Part shown: positions 1 through 9,819 of the stretch, piece after piece
Numbering within the stretch: position 1 is the first letter of the stretch
Layout of the letters: every line of letters starts with the position of its first letter
Assembly (NCBI GenBank): GCA_039105265.1
Contig: JAPFFF010000003.1
Location: forward strand, 682,001-746,000
DNA: 64,000 nucleotides
Source: Tritrichomonas musculus
Lineage: Eukaryota > Parabasalia > Tritrichomonadida > Tritrichomonadidae
Reading direction: 5' to 3'
Notes under the pieces: generated by a model
What the model was told of the DNA's origin: nothing
Databases searched by the model: none
The model's input: the letters and a program-made list of their open reading frames with translations, nothing else
Translations under genes and position numbers: made by a program

Positions 1-3000
1 GTTGCATTCCGCACAAGCGAGTTTACAGTTACTGAGTTCATGACCGATATCATTATTGATTCTATCGAGAGTGGGCTTATTGGTCCATGTGAAGTGCTCA
101 CCACAGAGATGGCACTTGCCTGTATCTGGATTGTTGTACATCTCCATGAACTTATCGAATTGCTCCTCACAAACACATTTATCGAGGTTCCTGGGCTTGT
201 CCTTATGAGATTGATTATGCTTGACATCCTGGTTATAATAGTTCTCGCATTTGAATCGCCACCAATCGAGGTTTGGTTTGAATTTGTTAATGGGATTCTG
301 TATGGAGTATTCGGCATTTGGATCAAATTCCTTATATGCGAGTGCATACTTGATACAGGATGCATTCTTGCTTAGCGATAGGTTTGAGATGAGGTCCACG
401 TTGTACTGCGCATTGAGTGCAATCAGGTTGTCAATGGGTTTGATCATCATCTCGACGTCATTATCATTGTATGCAAGTAGGTAGTCCCATCGGGTTTTAT
501 AGTTTTTGGCATCCTCGAGATATAGCTTGTAATCATCTGGTGTCAATGGGTTCTTCTGGTTGAGATAGCTGTAGAACGCCTCATACTCAAATGGCTCTGC
601 TTGTGAGAGGACCTCATTGTAGTTCTCAGTGTTGATGGCTTCATATGGGAATACACCCTTTGAGCTATTCTCAACTCCCCCAAAGTCTACACCGCAAGCC
701 ATGCTTGAGCCGAAATCTTCGCCGAATTGTCGTAATGTACCACCAGCGACAAATGATTGTGCGTCGATGAATCGCAACTTGGTGTCGTATTTGGGTGACT
801 TCAATATGAACTGCTTCAGTGAGGATGCGGTACCAATGATGCTATTGGGCTCAACACTCCATAACGTAGTCCCTTCTGAACTGTAGTTGAGATACTCCTT
901 GAATAGGTTGCTATCGAATCTACTCGAGTTGAATCCAAATACGGTTATCACATTCAGGTTGCGATCAATGGTTTTGAGATTGTCAACTGGTTGATTGATG
1001 AAGGATTTCATGTATTGAACCTTATCGTGATACACTTGCTTGGATTGCTCAAACAACCACTCGATCCACTTGATGATGAACTCAGACGAATCCCTTAATG
1101 AGAAGTGCCTTGTGGTACAACCAGATTGCGATTTGACACATGATGATACGCTAAGGGGAATCAGTCGTGAGTTGATGGTTGTGGATGAACCAATAGATGT
1201 ATCCACAGGCTGTTCAACAGTTTCGAAATCGTAGGTGATGTAATATATGTTGGGTTTCCATTCGAGACCATAAGCTAAGCAATATTCGTACACTGGATTG
1301 CTGAGTATATGTGGACAGTATGGTAGTGGTTCACGATTGGGTATGAAACGCTTTCGAAATACCCCGTCACAGTTCTTAACATGGTTCTTGAAGCGATTCA
1401 TATTTTGATGACCGTAATGGGCATATGAGCCACACTTTGGGCAGATGTGGATGTTGGTCAGCTTCTCAGCATCCCTGATGTACATTATGTGGATGATTCG
1501 ATTTTGGGTGTACAGCAATGCGGATTTCCTAAATGAGTTATCACTATTGTATTTCCATTGGTCCTGAAGGTTATACACCTTGCGATCCTGCAAGTACTCA
1601 TAGATGTCCACATTCAAGTGATGCTTCTCGGCAGATGCCTTCATGGATTCAATTGATGTCCCCGGATAGTTGTTCAGGAGGTTGATTGCAGCTTGTGATG
1701 GCTTAGTAGAATACACTATATTGTGCTCCTCGCATAGGAGTTTCTTAGCGGCCTGTGTACGGTGCTTAGTTTTGCAACTGTATTTGGGGTCGACTAGATG
1801 GTCATCTAGACATGCAGCCAGAAATCGGTACCAACATAGATTGTCATCGGCGTTGTCCGTGATGATGAATTTGCTATTTCTGATCTCAGGAGGTAAATCC
1901 TTGATTGGACCACTGACCTTGACCATTCGAGATACCGTGAATGAGATGGTTCCTACGAGAATCAACTTGGTTCCAGATGTTGAGGTCTCATATGAGTGCA
2001 GTACTGATTCAATATAGTACTTCACGATATCAAGCGATTGCTCATCACGAACCACAATTGGGGTGGCTGATTTATAGTTGTTCCAATTGATTTCCCTTGC
2101 AGTATATTGGAATGCATTGGTATTCTCAGCAGAGGGGGTCTCAAACACACCCGAGAGTTGGAAATAGATTTTGAATGGTTTTACCTCGCGTTCATAGACC
2201 TGTTGCAAGCCGTCATATATGGTGTTCAATGAGGATATCGAGTTGAAGTAGTATATGTATATCGGCTCATGGGTATCAATATCTGTGCGTTCACTGTAAT
2301 CACTATCAGCATATTTGGCATATTTTTGCCAAGCCTCTACAGCCTTGTCATAGTCCTCAGGGGTATTCACAAATAGGAAATCGGTGTGTTCCGATTTGAA
2401 CTCATGACCGAACTCACTGAGGTACTCGAATATCTCATTATTTTCAGGGTCCTTGGGGATACCATCAATACTGGCATTGTCGTCAATAATATGAGCCAGT
2501 TTTGTGACCTTAGTCCTGTCTCGGAATATATCTTGTATTTCAGCTCTGTCGAGATACTCGGGGTAATACTTGTTGAAGTATGAACATACTTTGCGTTCAT
2601 CGTCTAACCGCTGACGGAACCTATTCTGGGTATTCTTATGCTGGAGTACATCAATGCGGTCCTCAATCTTGTAATCACCTCTATCGAAATGCTTGAAGTA
2701 ATCCTTATCTACGGCTGCAAGGCGTTCAGACCTCAGCTGCTGATGGAACCTATCCTGGGTATTCATATGCTGGAGTACATCAATGGGGTCCTCAACCATG
2801 TAATCACCTCTATCGAAATGCTTGAAGTAATCACTATCCAGTTTGTCATTCAATCGCTTGATATATGAAGGCTGCTTAACATACGGAATTGGCATCTTAT
2901 GGGTTGTGGGAGGTGGGAGTATTGGTGGATACTCAGTGTTATTATCACGAATCAATTGGATAGCTTCCTGTAATGCATCTTCTGCAACTGCTATATTATG

Positions 3001-3345
3001 TTGTATTTGGCGGGCCCTTTCGAGTTTGAGTTGAAGTACATCAATGGGCTCATCGGTATTGCTATCAAGTCTATTTGTGTAACCATTATCATCCAAAAGG
3101 CGTTCAATCCGCAATTGCTCGAAGAATGTATCAACATCTGATGCCTTGAGAGTAGCATTGGTATCAAAACCGGTGCGAGCTACAAATGAGTTGTCATTTA
3201 GGAACCTCACGAGTTTGCTCAGCTGTGAAATATATTTGGTGTCGGTTGGGATGTTGCCACCGAACTCAGTGTTGACGATATCGATATAGCTTTTGACAGT
3301 TCCTGATGGAATTGCACCGAAATTCTTATTCGTGATCCGGCTCAT
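1..3345 (-). CDS. Polinton protein-primed DNA polymerase B, N-terminal part (partial)
   Basis: The frame is open from an ATG at 3345 to the left edge, 1115 codons, so the polymerase domain itself lies outside the window. Three 3'-5' exonuclease motifs of family B polymerases can be read in order: YDFETV near residue 704 (Exo I), SSRFDSNLF near 803 (Exo II) and YNDNDVE near 957 (Exo III). The last 40 residues hold paired CxxC motifs around LDRINND, like an HNH or endonuclease-VII type zinc module. A C2H2-like CPKCG...H...C motif lies near 633. The segment starting NLCWYR and ending HIMYIRD (about 510-615) resembles the peptidase-like region that precedes some polymerases of this group; that is inference. 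A 43-residue tandem repeat (DYFKHFDRGDY...IDVLQH) occupies about 160-245. Expected role: copying the element from a terminal protein primer. Confidence 0.85.
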   Translation of the reverse strand, partial: MSRITNKNFGAIPSGTVKSYIDIVNTEFGGNIPTDTKYISQLSKLVRFLNDNSFVARTGFDTNATLKASDVDTFFEQLRIERLLDDNGYTNRLDSNTDEPIDVLQLKLERARQIQHNIAVAEDALQEAIQLIRDNNTEYPPILPPPTTHKMPIPYVKQPSYIKRLNDKLDSDYFKHFDRGDYMVEDPIDVLQHMNTQDRFHQQLRSERLAAVDKDYFKHFDRGDYKIEDRIDVLQHKNTQNRFRQRLDDERKVCSYFNKYYPEYLDRAEIQDIFRDRTKVTKLAHIIDDNASIDGIPKDPENNEIFEYLSEFGHEFKSEHTDFLFVNTPEDYDKAVEAWQKYAKYADSDYSERTDIDTHEPIYIYYFNSISSLNTIYDGLQQVYEREVKPFKIYFQLSGVFETPSAENTNAFQYTAREINWNNYKSATPIVVRDEQSLDIVKYYIESVLHSYETSTSGTKLILVGTISFTVSRMVKVSGPIKDLPPEIRNSKFIITDNADDNLCWYRFLAACLDDHLVDPKYSCKTKHRTQAAKKLLCEEHNIVYSTKPSQAAINLLNNYPGTSIESMKASAEKHHLNVDIYEYLQDRKVYNLQDQWKYNSDNSFRKSALLYTQNRIIHIMYIRDAEKLTNIHICPKCGSYAHYGHQNMNRFKNHVKNCDGVFRKRFIPNREPLPYCPHILSNPVYEYCLAYGLEWKPNIYYITYDFETVEQPVDTSIGSSTTINSRLIPLSVSSCVKSQSGCTTRHFSLRDSSEFIIKWIEWLFEQSKQVYHDKVQYMKSFINQPVDNLKTIDRNLNVITVFGFNSSRFDSNLFKEYLNYSSEGTTLWSVEPNSIIGTASSLKQFILKSPKYDTKLRFIDAQSFVAGGTLRQFGEDFGSSMACGVDFGGVENSSKGVFPYEAINTENYNEVLSQAEPFEYEAFYSYLNQKNPLTPDDYKLYLEDAKNYKTRWDYLLAYNDNDVEMMIKPIDNLIALNAQYNVDLISNLSLSKNASCIKYALAYKEFDPNAEYSIQNPINKFKPNLDWWRFKCENYYNQDVKHNQSHKDKPRNLDKCVCEEQFDKFMEMYNNPDTGKCHLCGEHFTWTNKPTLDRINNDIGHELSNCKLACAECN

Positions 3346-3440
3346 TTGCCCATAGGTAAAAATATAAAATTCTCATCGGTAAAAATACTGTTTTTGAATT
3401 TAAATCGCAAATCGGAATCATATATGTGTTAGCGCTAACT

Positions 3441-3513
3441 GGTATAGTTGTTGGGTCATGAAGCATGTCTCCGGGCTTCGGCTGCAGGCATGAGTTCGAT
3501 CCACTGCCATACC
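3441..3513 (+). other. tRNA-like sequence (degenerate)
   Basis: A 7-base pair-of-ends (ggtatag at 3441 with ccatacc ending 3513, six of seven pairing) encloses a hairpin (catgtct at 3464 with aggcatg at 3486), a B-box-like gagttcgatcc (3492-3502) and is followed by a T run at 3516-3520. This resembles a tRNA or tRNA-derived Pol III unit. The T stem pairs poorly, the anticodon loop is 15 bases long and the variable region is too short, so it is not a canonical tRNA. It lies between the two Polinton genes. Confidence 0.3.
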
Positions 3514-3772
3514 GATTTTTCGTATTATTTCCGGTCCATATTTGTGATAGAGCCCAAGCGCACTAAACACCTTGGGTAAACTATTACTTGTGGATTATGG
3601 GGTAATACGGGCATTTGCCGGCATTTGCAACCCAAACCAGTCTCATGGTGGATGCAGGTATTTTCCTTGAGGGATTGATGTGCAATCCCGGGTCCGTATG
3701 TTGGTTCCTCTAGAGAATGCATTACGCATCCATCATGGGGTCGGTTTTTGCAAAAATATTTTTGGATTACGG

Positions 3773-4270
3773 TTAGAAATCGGTTATATCGATCTCATCA
3801 TCGGGGTCTGGAGCTGTTTCCCTTTGGGGGCCGTTTAGAGTCATATGGGTGTTGAGTAGTTTTTGGGTCATATACATGGAGATACTCAATTTCAGGTTAT
3901 CGCGTATGAGTCTACGCAATAGGGATACGCGTTTATGAGGTTCCACGTTGGATACCGCATCGATTACTACCTGTGATGTGACATATTGGATCAATCGGTC
4001 GTGATCCCCAATATCCAGGAACTTGCTTCGATTGAATATATGGGTGCGATTTGAGCGAGAGTGTGGATGTTCAATAGATGGGGTCTCAGGAGGTGAGTCA
4101 TGTGCATCCTGAGTGGTGTCCTGAGTGGTGTCGATATGTGCTTCAGCCTTTGGGGTATCAGTAGATGGTTTGCGTTTATGGTTCATACGCTTAATCAAAT
4201 GCTTGACATCTCGACGCAAATCGGTGATGCCATCTACGATCTTTAGGAGTAGATCCGTGTCAGTTTCCAT
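3773..4270 (-). CDS. Hypothetical Polinton-borne protein, 165 aa
   Basis: Complete frame upstream of the polymerase gene, on the same strand and with the same GC-richer codon use, so it very likely belongs to the Polinton. The N-terminal 30 residues (LLKIVDGITDLRRDVKHLI) could form a short amphipathic helix. A charged low-complexity Thr/Asp/Pro/His linker follows (about 35-70), then a helical basic region (about 75-150) with several Arg/Lys and the start SNRTHIFNRSKFLDIGDHD. I recognise no family and see no catalytic motif. The start is the first ATG, and the frame ends in an acidic DDEIDITDF tail. Confidence 0.6.
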   Translation of the reverse strand: METDTDLLLKIVDGITDLRRDVKHLIKRMNHKRKPSTDTPKAEAHIDTTQDTTQDAHDSPPETPSIEHPHSRSNRTHIFNRSKFLDIGDHDRLIQYVTSQVVIDAVSNVEPHKRVSLLRRLIRDNLKLSISMYMTQKLLNTHMTLNGPQRETAPDPDDEIDITDF

Positions 4271-4346
4271 TTACACAATTTAAAAATAGCAAATCCCACA
4301 AATTGAATTTTGGGACCCCCTCTGAAAATCCTTTGGCCGAAAATTC

Positions 4347-4391
<45 letters not shown>
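4347..4391. repeat. (TAG)15 microsatellite
   Basis: Fifteen uninterrupted TAG units. The sequence lies between the last Polinton gene and the inferred element boundary, and is flanked to the right by two related copies of a gaccttcaaa-tatgggtcag sequence (about 4401 and 4522). Confidence 0.95.
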
Positions 4392-4728
4392 GTGATCACT
4401 GTGACCTTCAAATATGGGTCAGTAATGGCTGTCATGAGTGAACATCTATATATCCCCTGATACTGGCCACTTATTCCTAGTCATGAGCATCATTTGGGGT
4501 CAATTCAAAAATAGTCAGGTGGCCTTCAAAAATGGGTCAGAAATGGGGGGCATTTAGGTAATTCTATCTGGTCCCGATCCCGCACACTCATCACTACTAG
4601 CCAGGACAAAATGTTAAAATATCTTATATGCTTTGTTGTTTTTGAATACTTTTTTCTTTTTTTTTTTTTCAGATCTTTTTAGTACCTTCCGTAAAAAAGC
4701 AAAAATACGTTGAGGACAAATTTTGGAA

Positions 4729-4781
4729 ATTTCACGTAGCACTTTTTGAGAGCTTCGCTCTCAAAAAGTGCGGAGTGAAAT
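4729..4781. repeat. Perfect hairpin, 15-bp stem with 3-base loop
   Basis: The arm gcactttttgagagc (4739-4753) pairs perfectly with gctctcaaaaagtgc (4757-4771) around a ttc loop. After a 3-base interruption, atttcac (4729-4735) and gtgaaat (4775-4781) extend the stem. The core ctcaaaaagtg recurs at the ends of the neighbouring inverted repeat and near 6634, so this is part of a dispersed repeat family. Confidence 0.9.
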
Positions 4782-4785
4782 GTCC

Positions 4786-5463
4786 AAATCTCTCAAATGT
4801 GGACACTTTTTGTACCTTCCTCTCAAATATTCCAAAAAAATTTCTTTTGGTCAGATGCCCTCAAAAAGTGGAAAAATTGAATAAAAAACAATCAGAAAAA
4901 TAACTTTTTAAGATAATATCTTGAACTATCTATTGTTCTTCACAAAAAAAAAAAATCTATGTTTGGCCGAAATCCTAATGCTTACCCGAATTCAAATGGA
5001 CAACCTCAAAATTATGGAGCAATTTTCTCACCAAATGCTTATCAACAAGCCAATATGTTAAATTTTCAATTCCAAAATCAAACCATTGTTAATAATTATC
5101 AGCAAAATGTACCTCAAATTCCAAATCAAATGCCATTAAATACTCAACAACCACTACATAACGAAAATCAAAAAGAAAATACATCTAATTATGAACAATA
5201 TTTACAAGAATCAGAACAATTTAGTGCACAATCAATAGCCGAAACATCAAGAAGCACATACAACTATAGCATCCAAGCCTATGAAAGAATAATGAACTTT
5301 TTCAATAAAGATCCATACTCTAAATTTAATAAAAATTTAACTTTTATTTCTCATTTTTTTAATTAATTCAATTTTTTCACTTTTTGAGGGCATCTGACCA
5401 AAAGAAATTTTTTTGGAATATTGAGAGGAAGAAAGTTCAAAAAGTGGACCATTTGAGAGATTT
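4786..5463. repeat. Inverted-repeat unit with about 100-bp arms
   Basis: The left arm (about 4786-4886) and right arm (about 5362-5463) are inverted copies, sharing ctctcaaatg, cactttttg, attccaaaaaaatttctttt and ggtcagatgccctcaaaaag blocks with a few indels. They enclose the 135-residue reading frame at 4959-5366, whose stop lies at the inner edge of the right arm. This could be a small non-autonomous element or two inverted copies of a repeat trapping part of a gene. No clear target-site duplication was seen. Confidence 0.8.
4959..5366 (+). CDS. Hypothetical N/Q-rich protein, 135 aa
   Basis: An ATG frame between the arms of an inverted repeat. The protein is dominated by Asn, Gln, Pro and Tyr over residues 1-75 (for example QQNVPQIPNQMPLNTQQPL), with a more ordinary helical segment at about 80-120. 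No domain is recognised. The C-terminus (NLTFISHFFN) runs into the repeat arm, which suggests the original frame may have been cut short there. A TCTTCACAA initiator-like sequence lies just upstream. It could be a real small gene, a truncated gene or the cargo of a mobile unit. Confidence 0.45.
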   Translation: MFGRNPNAYPNSNGQPQNYGAIFSPNAYQQANMLNFQFQNQTIVNNYQQNVPQIPNQMPLNTQQPLHNENQKENTSNYEQYLQESEQFSAQSIAETSRSTYNYSIQAYERIMNFFNKDPYSKFNKNLTFISHFFN

Positions 5464-5900
5464 TCTTATTCTGAGTAAAAAAGAGACTTGTTTGATACAA
5501 TAATGATTTGGAATCATAATCATTTTTATTGATTTCTGTTAAGTAAGGATTATAATCTTTTTCTAAAGGTAATATTATACAATTTACATTTTCTTTGATT
5601 TGATATGTAAAATTGCTCATGTGATTCTTAATATAGACATTAACAAAAGTACAAAAGTCATAATCATTTGAAGTAATAAAAGAATCTCTTTTAGTTTGCA
5701 TCTACTCTATAGATATAATGTGTTTATTGAGATTGTGTTTAAAATTAGAAACAGCATACTTATTGCATGTTTCATAAGCAAAATCGACAAAACTAATAAA
5801 ATCAAAAGATTCATGATCAAATAGAACCAGTTCAATTTTGCATTTTTGCCTTTTCTCTATTCATATTTTGATTTATAAGCTGAGGAATCAATGGTTTGAG
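5363..5900 (-). pseudogene. Decayed coding remnant, family unknown
   Basis: On the minus strand, coding-like sequence runs across about 540 bases with about two interruptions. The last intact part is a 112-codon frame beginning MQTKRDSFITSNDYDF at 5701. Upstream text such as DHESFDFISFVDFAYE continues in the same style. The leucine- and asparagine-rich helical character resembles the large, variable multigene families of trichomonads, but I cannot name one. The 3' end overlaps the inverted-repeat arm at 5362-5463. Confidence 0.35.
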
Positions 5901-5933
5901 AATATAATTGTTAATTTCATCAAAAAAATCATT

Positions 5934-5969
5934 CTTTTTTTTTTTTTTTTTTTTTTAAAAAAAAAATTA
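5934..5969. repeat. Poly-T / poly-A tract
   Basis: A run of about 20 T directly followed by about 10 A in otherwise AT-rich non-coding DNA. Confidence 0.9.
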
Positions 5970-6188
5970 AACGACATTGGCAAATAAAACAAGTTTTTTT
6001 TGTTTTGACATATAATATGCTCATATATGAATATAAAATGCAAAAAGAATATTATTTATCCCTTTTTTAAATATGGTAATGTGTTGTTATGTTTGTTTTA
6101 AAATGAAATCAATAAATATTTTGATGCTATCATTATATATTTAATTAGGAACTTATGAAATAGGTGTTTTGTGATCGCTTTGATTCAG

Positions 6189-6425
6189 CGGAGAATTTAC
6201 TTCGAAACTGTCATTGACAAAGTGCAATTATATCTTAAAACTTAGAGTCGTGATAAACTAGTTAATCAGGAGTATATAAAACAGGAACTTTGTGACATTG
6301 CTAATATTGCTACTCTTATCAAATAGGCAACTCTTAATGATAATAATAATAATATGCCCATCTATCATTCTAACTCCAGACAATATGCTACCTCTTTAAA
6401 GAATATAACTTGCCTGCTTTGCTAA
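6189..6425 (+). pseudogene. Possible decayed coding trace
   Basis: One plus frame reads like protein (RRIYFETVIDKVQLYLKT, NQEYIKQELCDIANIATLIK, MPIYHSNSRQYATSLKN) but is broken by two in-frame TAG codons. Codon composition looks more coding-like than the AT-rich flanks. No family is recognised. The rest of 5900-6949 shows no gene. Confidence 0.25.
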
Positions 6426-6949
6426 GGCATACTTAATCTTTTCAGGTATTGTGGTTAAATTTTAGAATTACACAACCAACATATTATATACAAAGTTAGT
6501 CAACTTCAGATTTATTCACCTTTCACGATCATTTTTTGATTCTTCTTTTTAAAAATTTAAACCTTTTCAATTATCTATTCAAAAAATAATAACATTTTTT
6601 CTTCTTTTGTTATTTGAATCCATCCTCTCAAAAAGTGAACATCAAATTGTTTGGTCAACAACATTCCAAAAAAAATGAAGATTTTATGTGATTCAAAGAC
6701 TCTAAAGTAGTGAGAGAATATTTTTATTTTTATTATTATTATTTTTTAGGTATTATACGTTTTTCATTTGAAAAAGCTAACTTGGTTAACAAATATACTT
6801 AAAATTTAATTAACCAATTTTTTTTTTCAATACTTTACAAAATATAATATCAAAGATATTAGTTAATATAATCTTTATATAATCTTACAATGATATTAAA
6901 AATAACATGCTGCAATTAAAGATAATCAAACATATATGCATTTTTATTA

Positions 6950-8461
6950 TTAGCGTTTTGGCCTCTTTTCTTGGTAAGGTGAAACAGTAACCAAATTTCC
7001 ATCAAGTGTGAGACCCTCCATTTTGGTTAATGCATTCTTAGCAGATTCTTGAGATTGGAATTTGACAAATCCATTAGCAAAATCTCCATTTTTTTGGTAA
7101 TTAGATACAATTTTAACGTTCATCAGCATCCCATATACTTTACACAGATCAATTAATTTCATTTGGGTGTAATTATTAGGAAGACCAGATAAATATATAG
7201 AATCATCTTCAGAAAAAACAATATCATTTGAATGTTCAATAAAAGAGGCAAATAAGTTCATTCCCATTGAATGCATATTTAAAGCACGCTCAATTGCATT
7301 AGCTGCTTCAAATTCTGAGCGAAAAGAAATAAAAACATCAGGCCGCTCTTCCACGTTATTTTCGACAATTTTTATTGAGATTGGTTGAAAATCACCAAAA
7401 TAGTCTTGAATCTCTTCTTTTGTTATTGTTGAAAAATTCTTTATAATAATCTTCCGCTCATGAAAGATATTGATTTTACATCCATTTAAAATGGCTTGAT
7501 TTACTCTTTTTTCAACATCAAGCGCAACATCTCTATCGAAATATTGAATTGTCCCATATGGAGGCGAATCTGTTGATTTTATAACAGAAGCTTCATAAAT
7601 TTTCCCAAAAGGAATGAATGCTTTGTAAATTTGGTGAGATGTAAGATCATCAGGTATTCCCTCAACTATTAATTTCCATCCATTTATTTTATTTAAATAG
7701 TTTGTCGTAATAAATAAATTCGCATTGATTTCTTGTCCATCAATTTGTGAAAAATTGAATAAATCAACAGCATGCTCTGCTGCTTTTATATCTTTAAAAG
7801 CCAATCTAATTGAATAAAATTCAGTACTATCAGATGGAGTCTTTTCTATATGAGTATATACACGTTCTTTCAAGTAATGGCCAAATAAATCAAGAATGTA
7901 AAATAATTCAAGTTTTTTTGGAATATGTTTAACAAAGACAATGGGAAGAGCCTCTGTTTGCGATTTATAAGCGTGCGGTGAACAATCTTTAAATTTTAAA
8001 TTATTTAAAAATTGATAAAAAATGGCGCTATTGCATCTGTTTTTCGTTTTAATATCTCGATAGTCAAATTCAGTATAAATTTTGACAGAAGAGTCAATCT
8101 TTTTAAGAAATGATTCCAAATCATCCTTTTTATAAAAGCATTTAGGAATCGGGCATAATGATATTTCATTAGGAAAATTTTCAAATTCTTCGTTTGGAAG
8201 TTGTGGAATTTGGATAAGTTGATCTGGATTTACATCATTTTGAAAAATTGAATAGAGTTGCTCTTTTTGGATGTTTTTTCTAAATGCCAAAAAAACCTTA
8301 GATCCTTCTTGATTAAATGAATTGATAAATGAAATATGTGGTTCAAAAAGTTTTATATCTTTATCATATTTGCAAAGATCAAAGCTTTCATGAACAGAGT
8401 CAATAATATAAAGAAAAGGCTGATAGTTTTTTTGATTATTGTAATAATTCTTCCTTGACAT
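6950..8461 (-). CDS. RNA-binding protein with about four RRM domains
   Basis: A 503-residue protein with a divergent N-terminal region followed by RRM-type folds at about 170-250, 260-335, 336-410 and 420-497. The last is clearest: IYLSGLPNNYT acts as the RNP2-like strand and NGFVKFQSQ as the RNP1-like strand. GWKLIVEGIPDD and GTIQYF mark the second. RRM proteins bind single-stranded RNA and act in splicing, polyadenylation or mRNA stability; the exact role cannot be read here. The Lys/Arg end (QEKRPKR) is typical of nuclear RNA-binding proteins. It diverges from the kinase gene at 8570 with a 108-bp shared spacer. A second multi-RRM gene of similar design lies at 45510-46613. Confidence 0.85.
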   Translation of the reverse strand: MSRKNYYNNQKNYQPFLYIIDSVHESFDLCKYDKDIKLFEPHISFINSFNQEGSKVFLAFRKNIQKEQLYSIFQNDVNPDQLIQIPQLPNEEFENFPNEISLCPIPKCFYKKDDLESFLKKIDSSVKIYTEFDYRDIKTKNRCNSAIFYQFLNNLKFKDCSPHAYKSQTEALPIVFVKHIPKKLELFYILDLFGHYLKERVYTHIEKTPSDSTEFYSIRLAFKDIKAAEHAVDLFNFSQIDGQEINANLFITTNYLNKINGWKLIVEGIPDDLTSHQIYKAFIPFGKIYEASVIKSTDSPPYGTIQYFDRDVALDVEKRVNQAILNGCKINIFHERKIIIKNFSTITKEEIQDYFGDFQPISIKIVENNVEERPDVFISFRSEFEAANAIERALNMHSMGMNLFASFIEHSNDIVFSEDDSIYLSGLPNNYTQMKLIDLCKVYGMLMNVKIVSNYQKNGDFANGFVKFQSQESAKNALTKMEGLTLDGNLVTVSPYQEKRPKR

Positions 8462-8569
8462 TTATTTGAATGTCATTCAAATCATTCGCAAATTTGTGTT
8501 AAAATTGGCAAACGGTTATTAGCTTTTAATATCTTTTATTTTTTTTCTTATAAAAAAGAACAGATTATT

Positions 8570-9676
8570 ATGAAACCATCAAAGCCGGCTCGTCCACTAA
8601 TTGAGCCATCAATACCTGTTGGAAACGAATTCGATAACGCTAACGGAGATTTAATCGTTTTTTATGATCAAGAGATAGTTGATGAAGAAACTGGAAATGT
8701 TTATTTGCCAAAACTTTGTCTCGGTCATGGTGAATTTGGCCATGTTTACAAAGTATCCCTGAAAGGTAAAACTCCAAAGTCGTTCGCAATGAAAATTTCA
8801 AGAAATAATGATGACGCAATTGACCAATTTGGTTGTGAAGGCACAGTTTTGAAATATATATTCAATAGTTCACTTCCTGAACAATCTTTAGCAAACGTTT
8901 GCAAATTCGAATCAATTTTCTTTTATCATGGTCACGAATGCCTCGTCACAGAAGCTTTAGGACCAACTTTATTAAAAATTCTCAAAGAACGAAGATTTGC
9001 TGGTCTTGGCCTCGATCTTGTTCAATCAGTTCTTAAGGATCTTTTGGCAGCTCTTGCTGCCCTTTCAACAATTAATTTAATCCATACAGACGTGAAACCA
9101 GAAAATATATTACAGAAAAGTATGACATCAAGACATGTTAAATTAATTGATTATGGAAATTCTGTTATAGTCGGAGATTATCGCAATTTTTACATTCAAA
9201 GCCGTTTTTATCGCTCACCCGAAGTAATGCTGAATTTACCTTTTGATACAAAAATTGACGTATGGTCTCTAGGCTGTGTTGCTGCTGAGCTTATGCTTGG
9301 TTTGCCTCTCCTTCCTGGAGTTAATGAAGATCATCAATTTTTCTTAATCAACAAAATGCTGGGACCATTCCCAGAGAGAATGATTGAAGAGTCGCCAATT
9401 CGTGATCATTATTTTGATTCTAATAATCAAATAAGACCTGAACTCAACTCGCCTGATTTCAAACCATATTTTGTCCAAGATAAATTAGTAGATATTATTC
9501 TTGGATATCCAATTCGAGCAGATGCGAACCAATCATTCATAGAGGCAGAAAGAAGAAATAGGGACCTCTTTGTAGATTTACTCGTCAGAATGCTCAAGCT
9601 TGATCCAGATGAACGAATTTCTGCAGAAGAAGCTCTTTCACATCCATTTTTGGCACTCCAATTTGAAGATTATTAG
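8570..9676 (+). CDS. Protein kinase, CMGC group, DYRK-like
   Basis: A 368-residue kinase. Visible elements are the glycine loop GHGEFGHV (about 52-59), the ATP-binding Lys in FAMKIS (about 75), the catalytic loop HTDVKPEN (about 172-179) and the activation segment YIQSRFYRSPEV (about 208-219). The HTD form of the catalytic loop and the YxQSRFYRSPE segment, with the tyrosine that DYRKs autophosphorylate, place it in the DYRK family. The metal-binding motif reads DYG rather than DFG. The domain fills almost the whole protein; there is a short Pro-rich N-terminus and no long regulatory tail. The start is the first ATG after a T-rich leader. Confidence 0.93.
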   Translation: MKPSKPARPLIEPSIPVGNEFDNANGDLIVFYDQEIVDEETGNVYLPKLCLGHGEFGHVYKVSLKGKTPKSFAMKISRNNDDAIDQFGCEGTVLKYIFNSSLPEQSLANVCKFESIFFYHGHECLVTEALGPTLLKILKERRFAGLGLDLVQSVLKDLLAALAALSTINLIHTDVKPENILQKSMTSRHVKLIDYGNSVIVGDYRNFYIQSRFYRSPEVMLNLPFDTKIDVWSLGCVAAELMLGLPLLPGVNEDHQFFLINKMLGPFPERMIEESPIRDHYFDSNNQIRPELNSPDFKPYFVQDKLVDIILGYPIRADANQSFIEAERRNRDLFVDLLVRMLKLDPDERISAEEALSHPFLALQFEDY

Positions 9677-9819
9677 CAAAATTTAATCACACTTATTGTT
9701 ATTTTTAAAACAAGCAATCCTCCAATCATATCTTGCTTTTTATTGTATAAAAATATAATATTTTAATATATCATGATTAAGAAACATTTTTATTCTAAAT
9801 ACAAACAAAAGTAGAAAAC

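Larger units (their letters stand above)
1..4620 (-). mobile_element. Polinton/Maverick element, right-hand part (runs off left edge)
   Basis: The segment is less AT-rich than the rest of the window and uses more C- and G-ending codons. It carries a protein-primed family B DNA polymerase and one small gene on the same strand. This polymerase type on a large integrated element is the hallmark of Polintons, which are abundant in trichomonads. The right boundary is inferred at about 4620, where composition changes to host-like AT-rich DNA. I could not see a terminal inverted repeat, and the left end lies outside the window. The polymerase frame shows no break in the part visible, so the copy looks young. 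Integrase, protease and capsid genes, if present, would lie to the left. Confidence 0.75.

Noticed and set aside
40-3034. Several plus-strand frames of 60-115 codons
   Set aside because: They are shadows of the long minus-strand polymerase frame.
3441-3513. Functional tRNA gene
   Set aside because: T stem and variable loop do not fold properly and the anticodon loop is oversized, so I recorded only a tRNA-like sequence.
3525-3722. 65-codon minus-strand frame between the Polinton genes
   Set aside because: Short, Pro/Gly/Cys/His mixture without a family. It could be real, but there is no support beyond openness.
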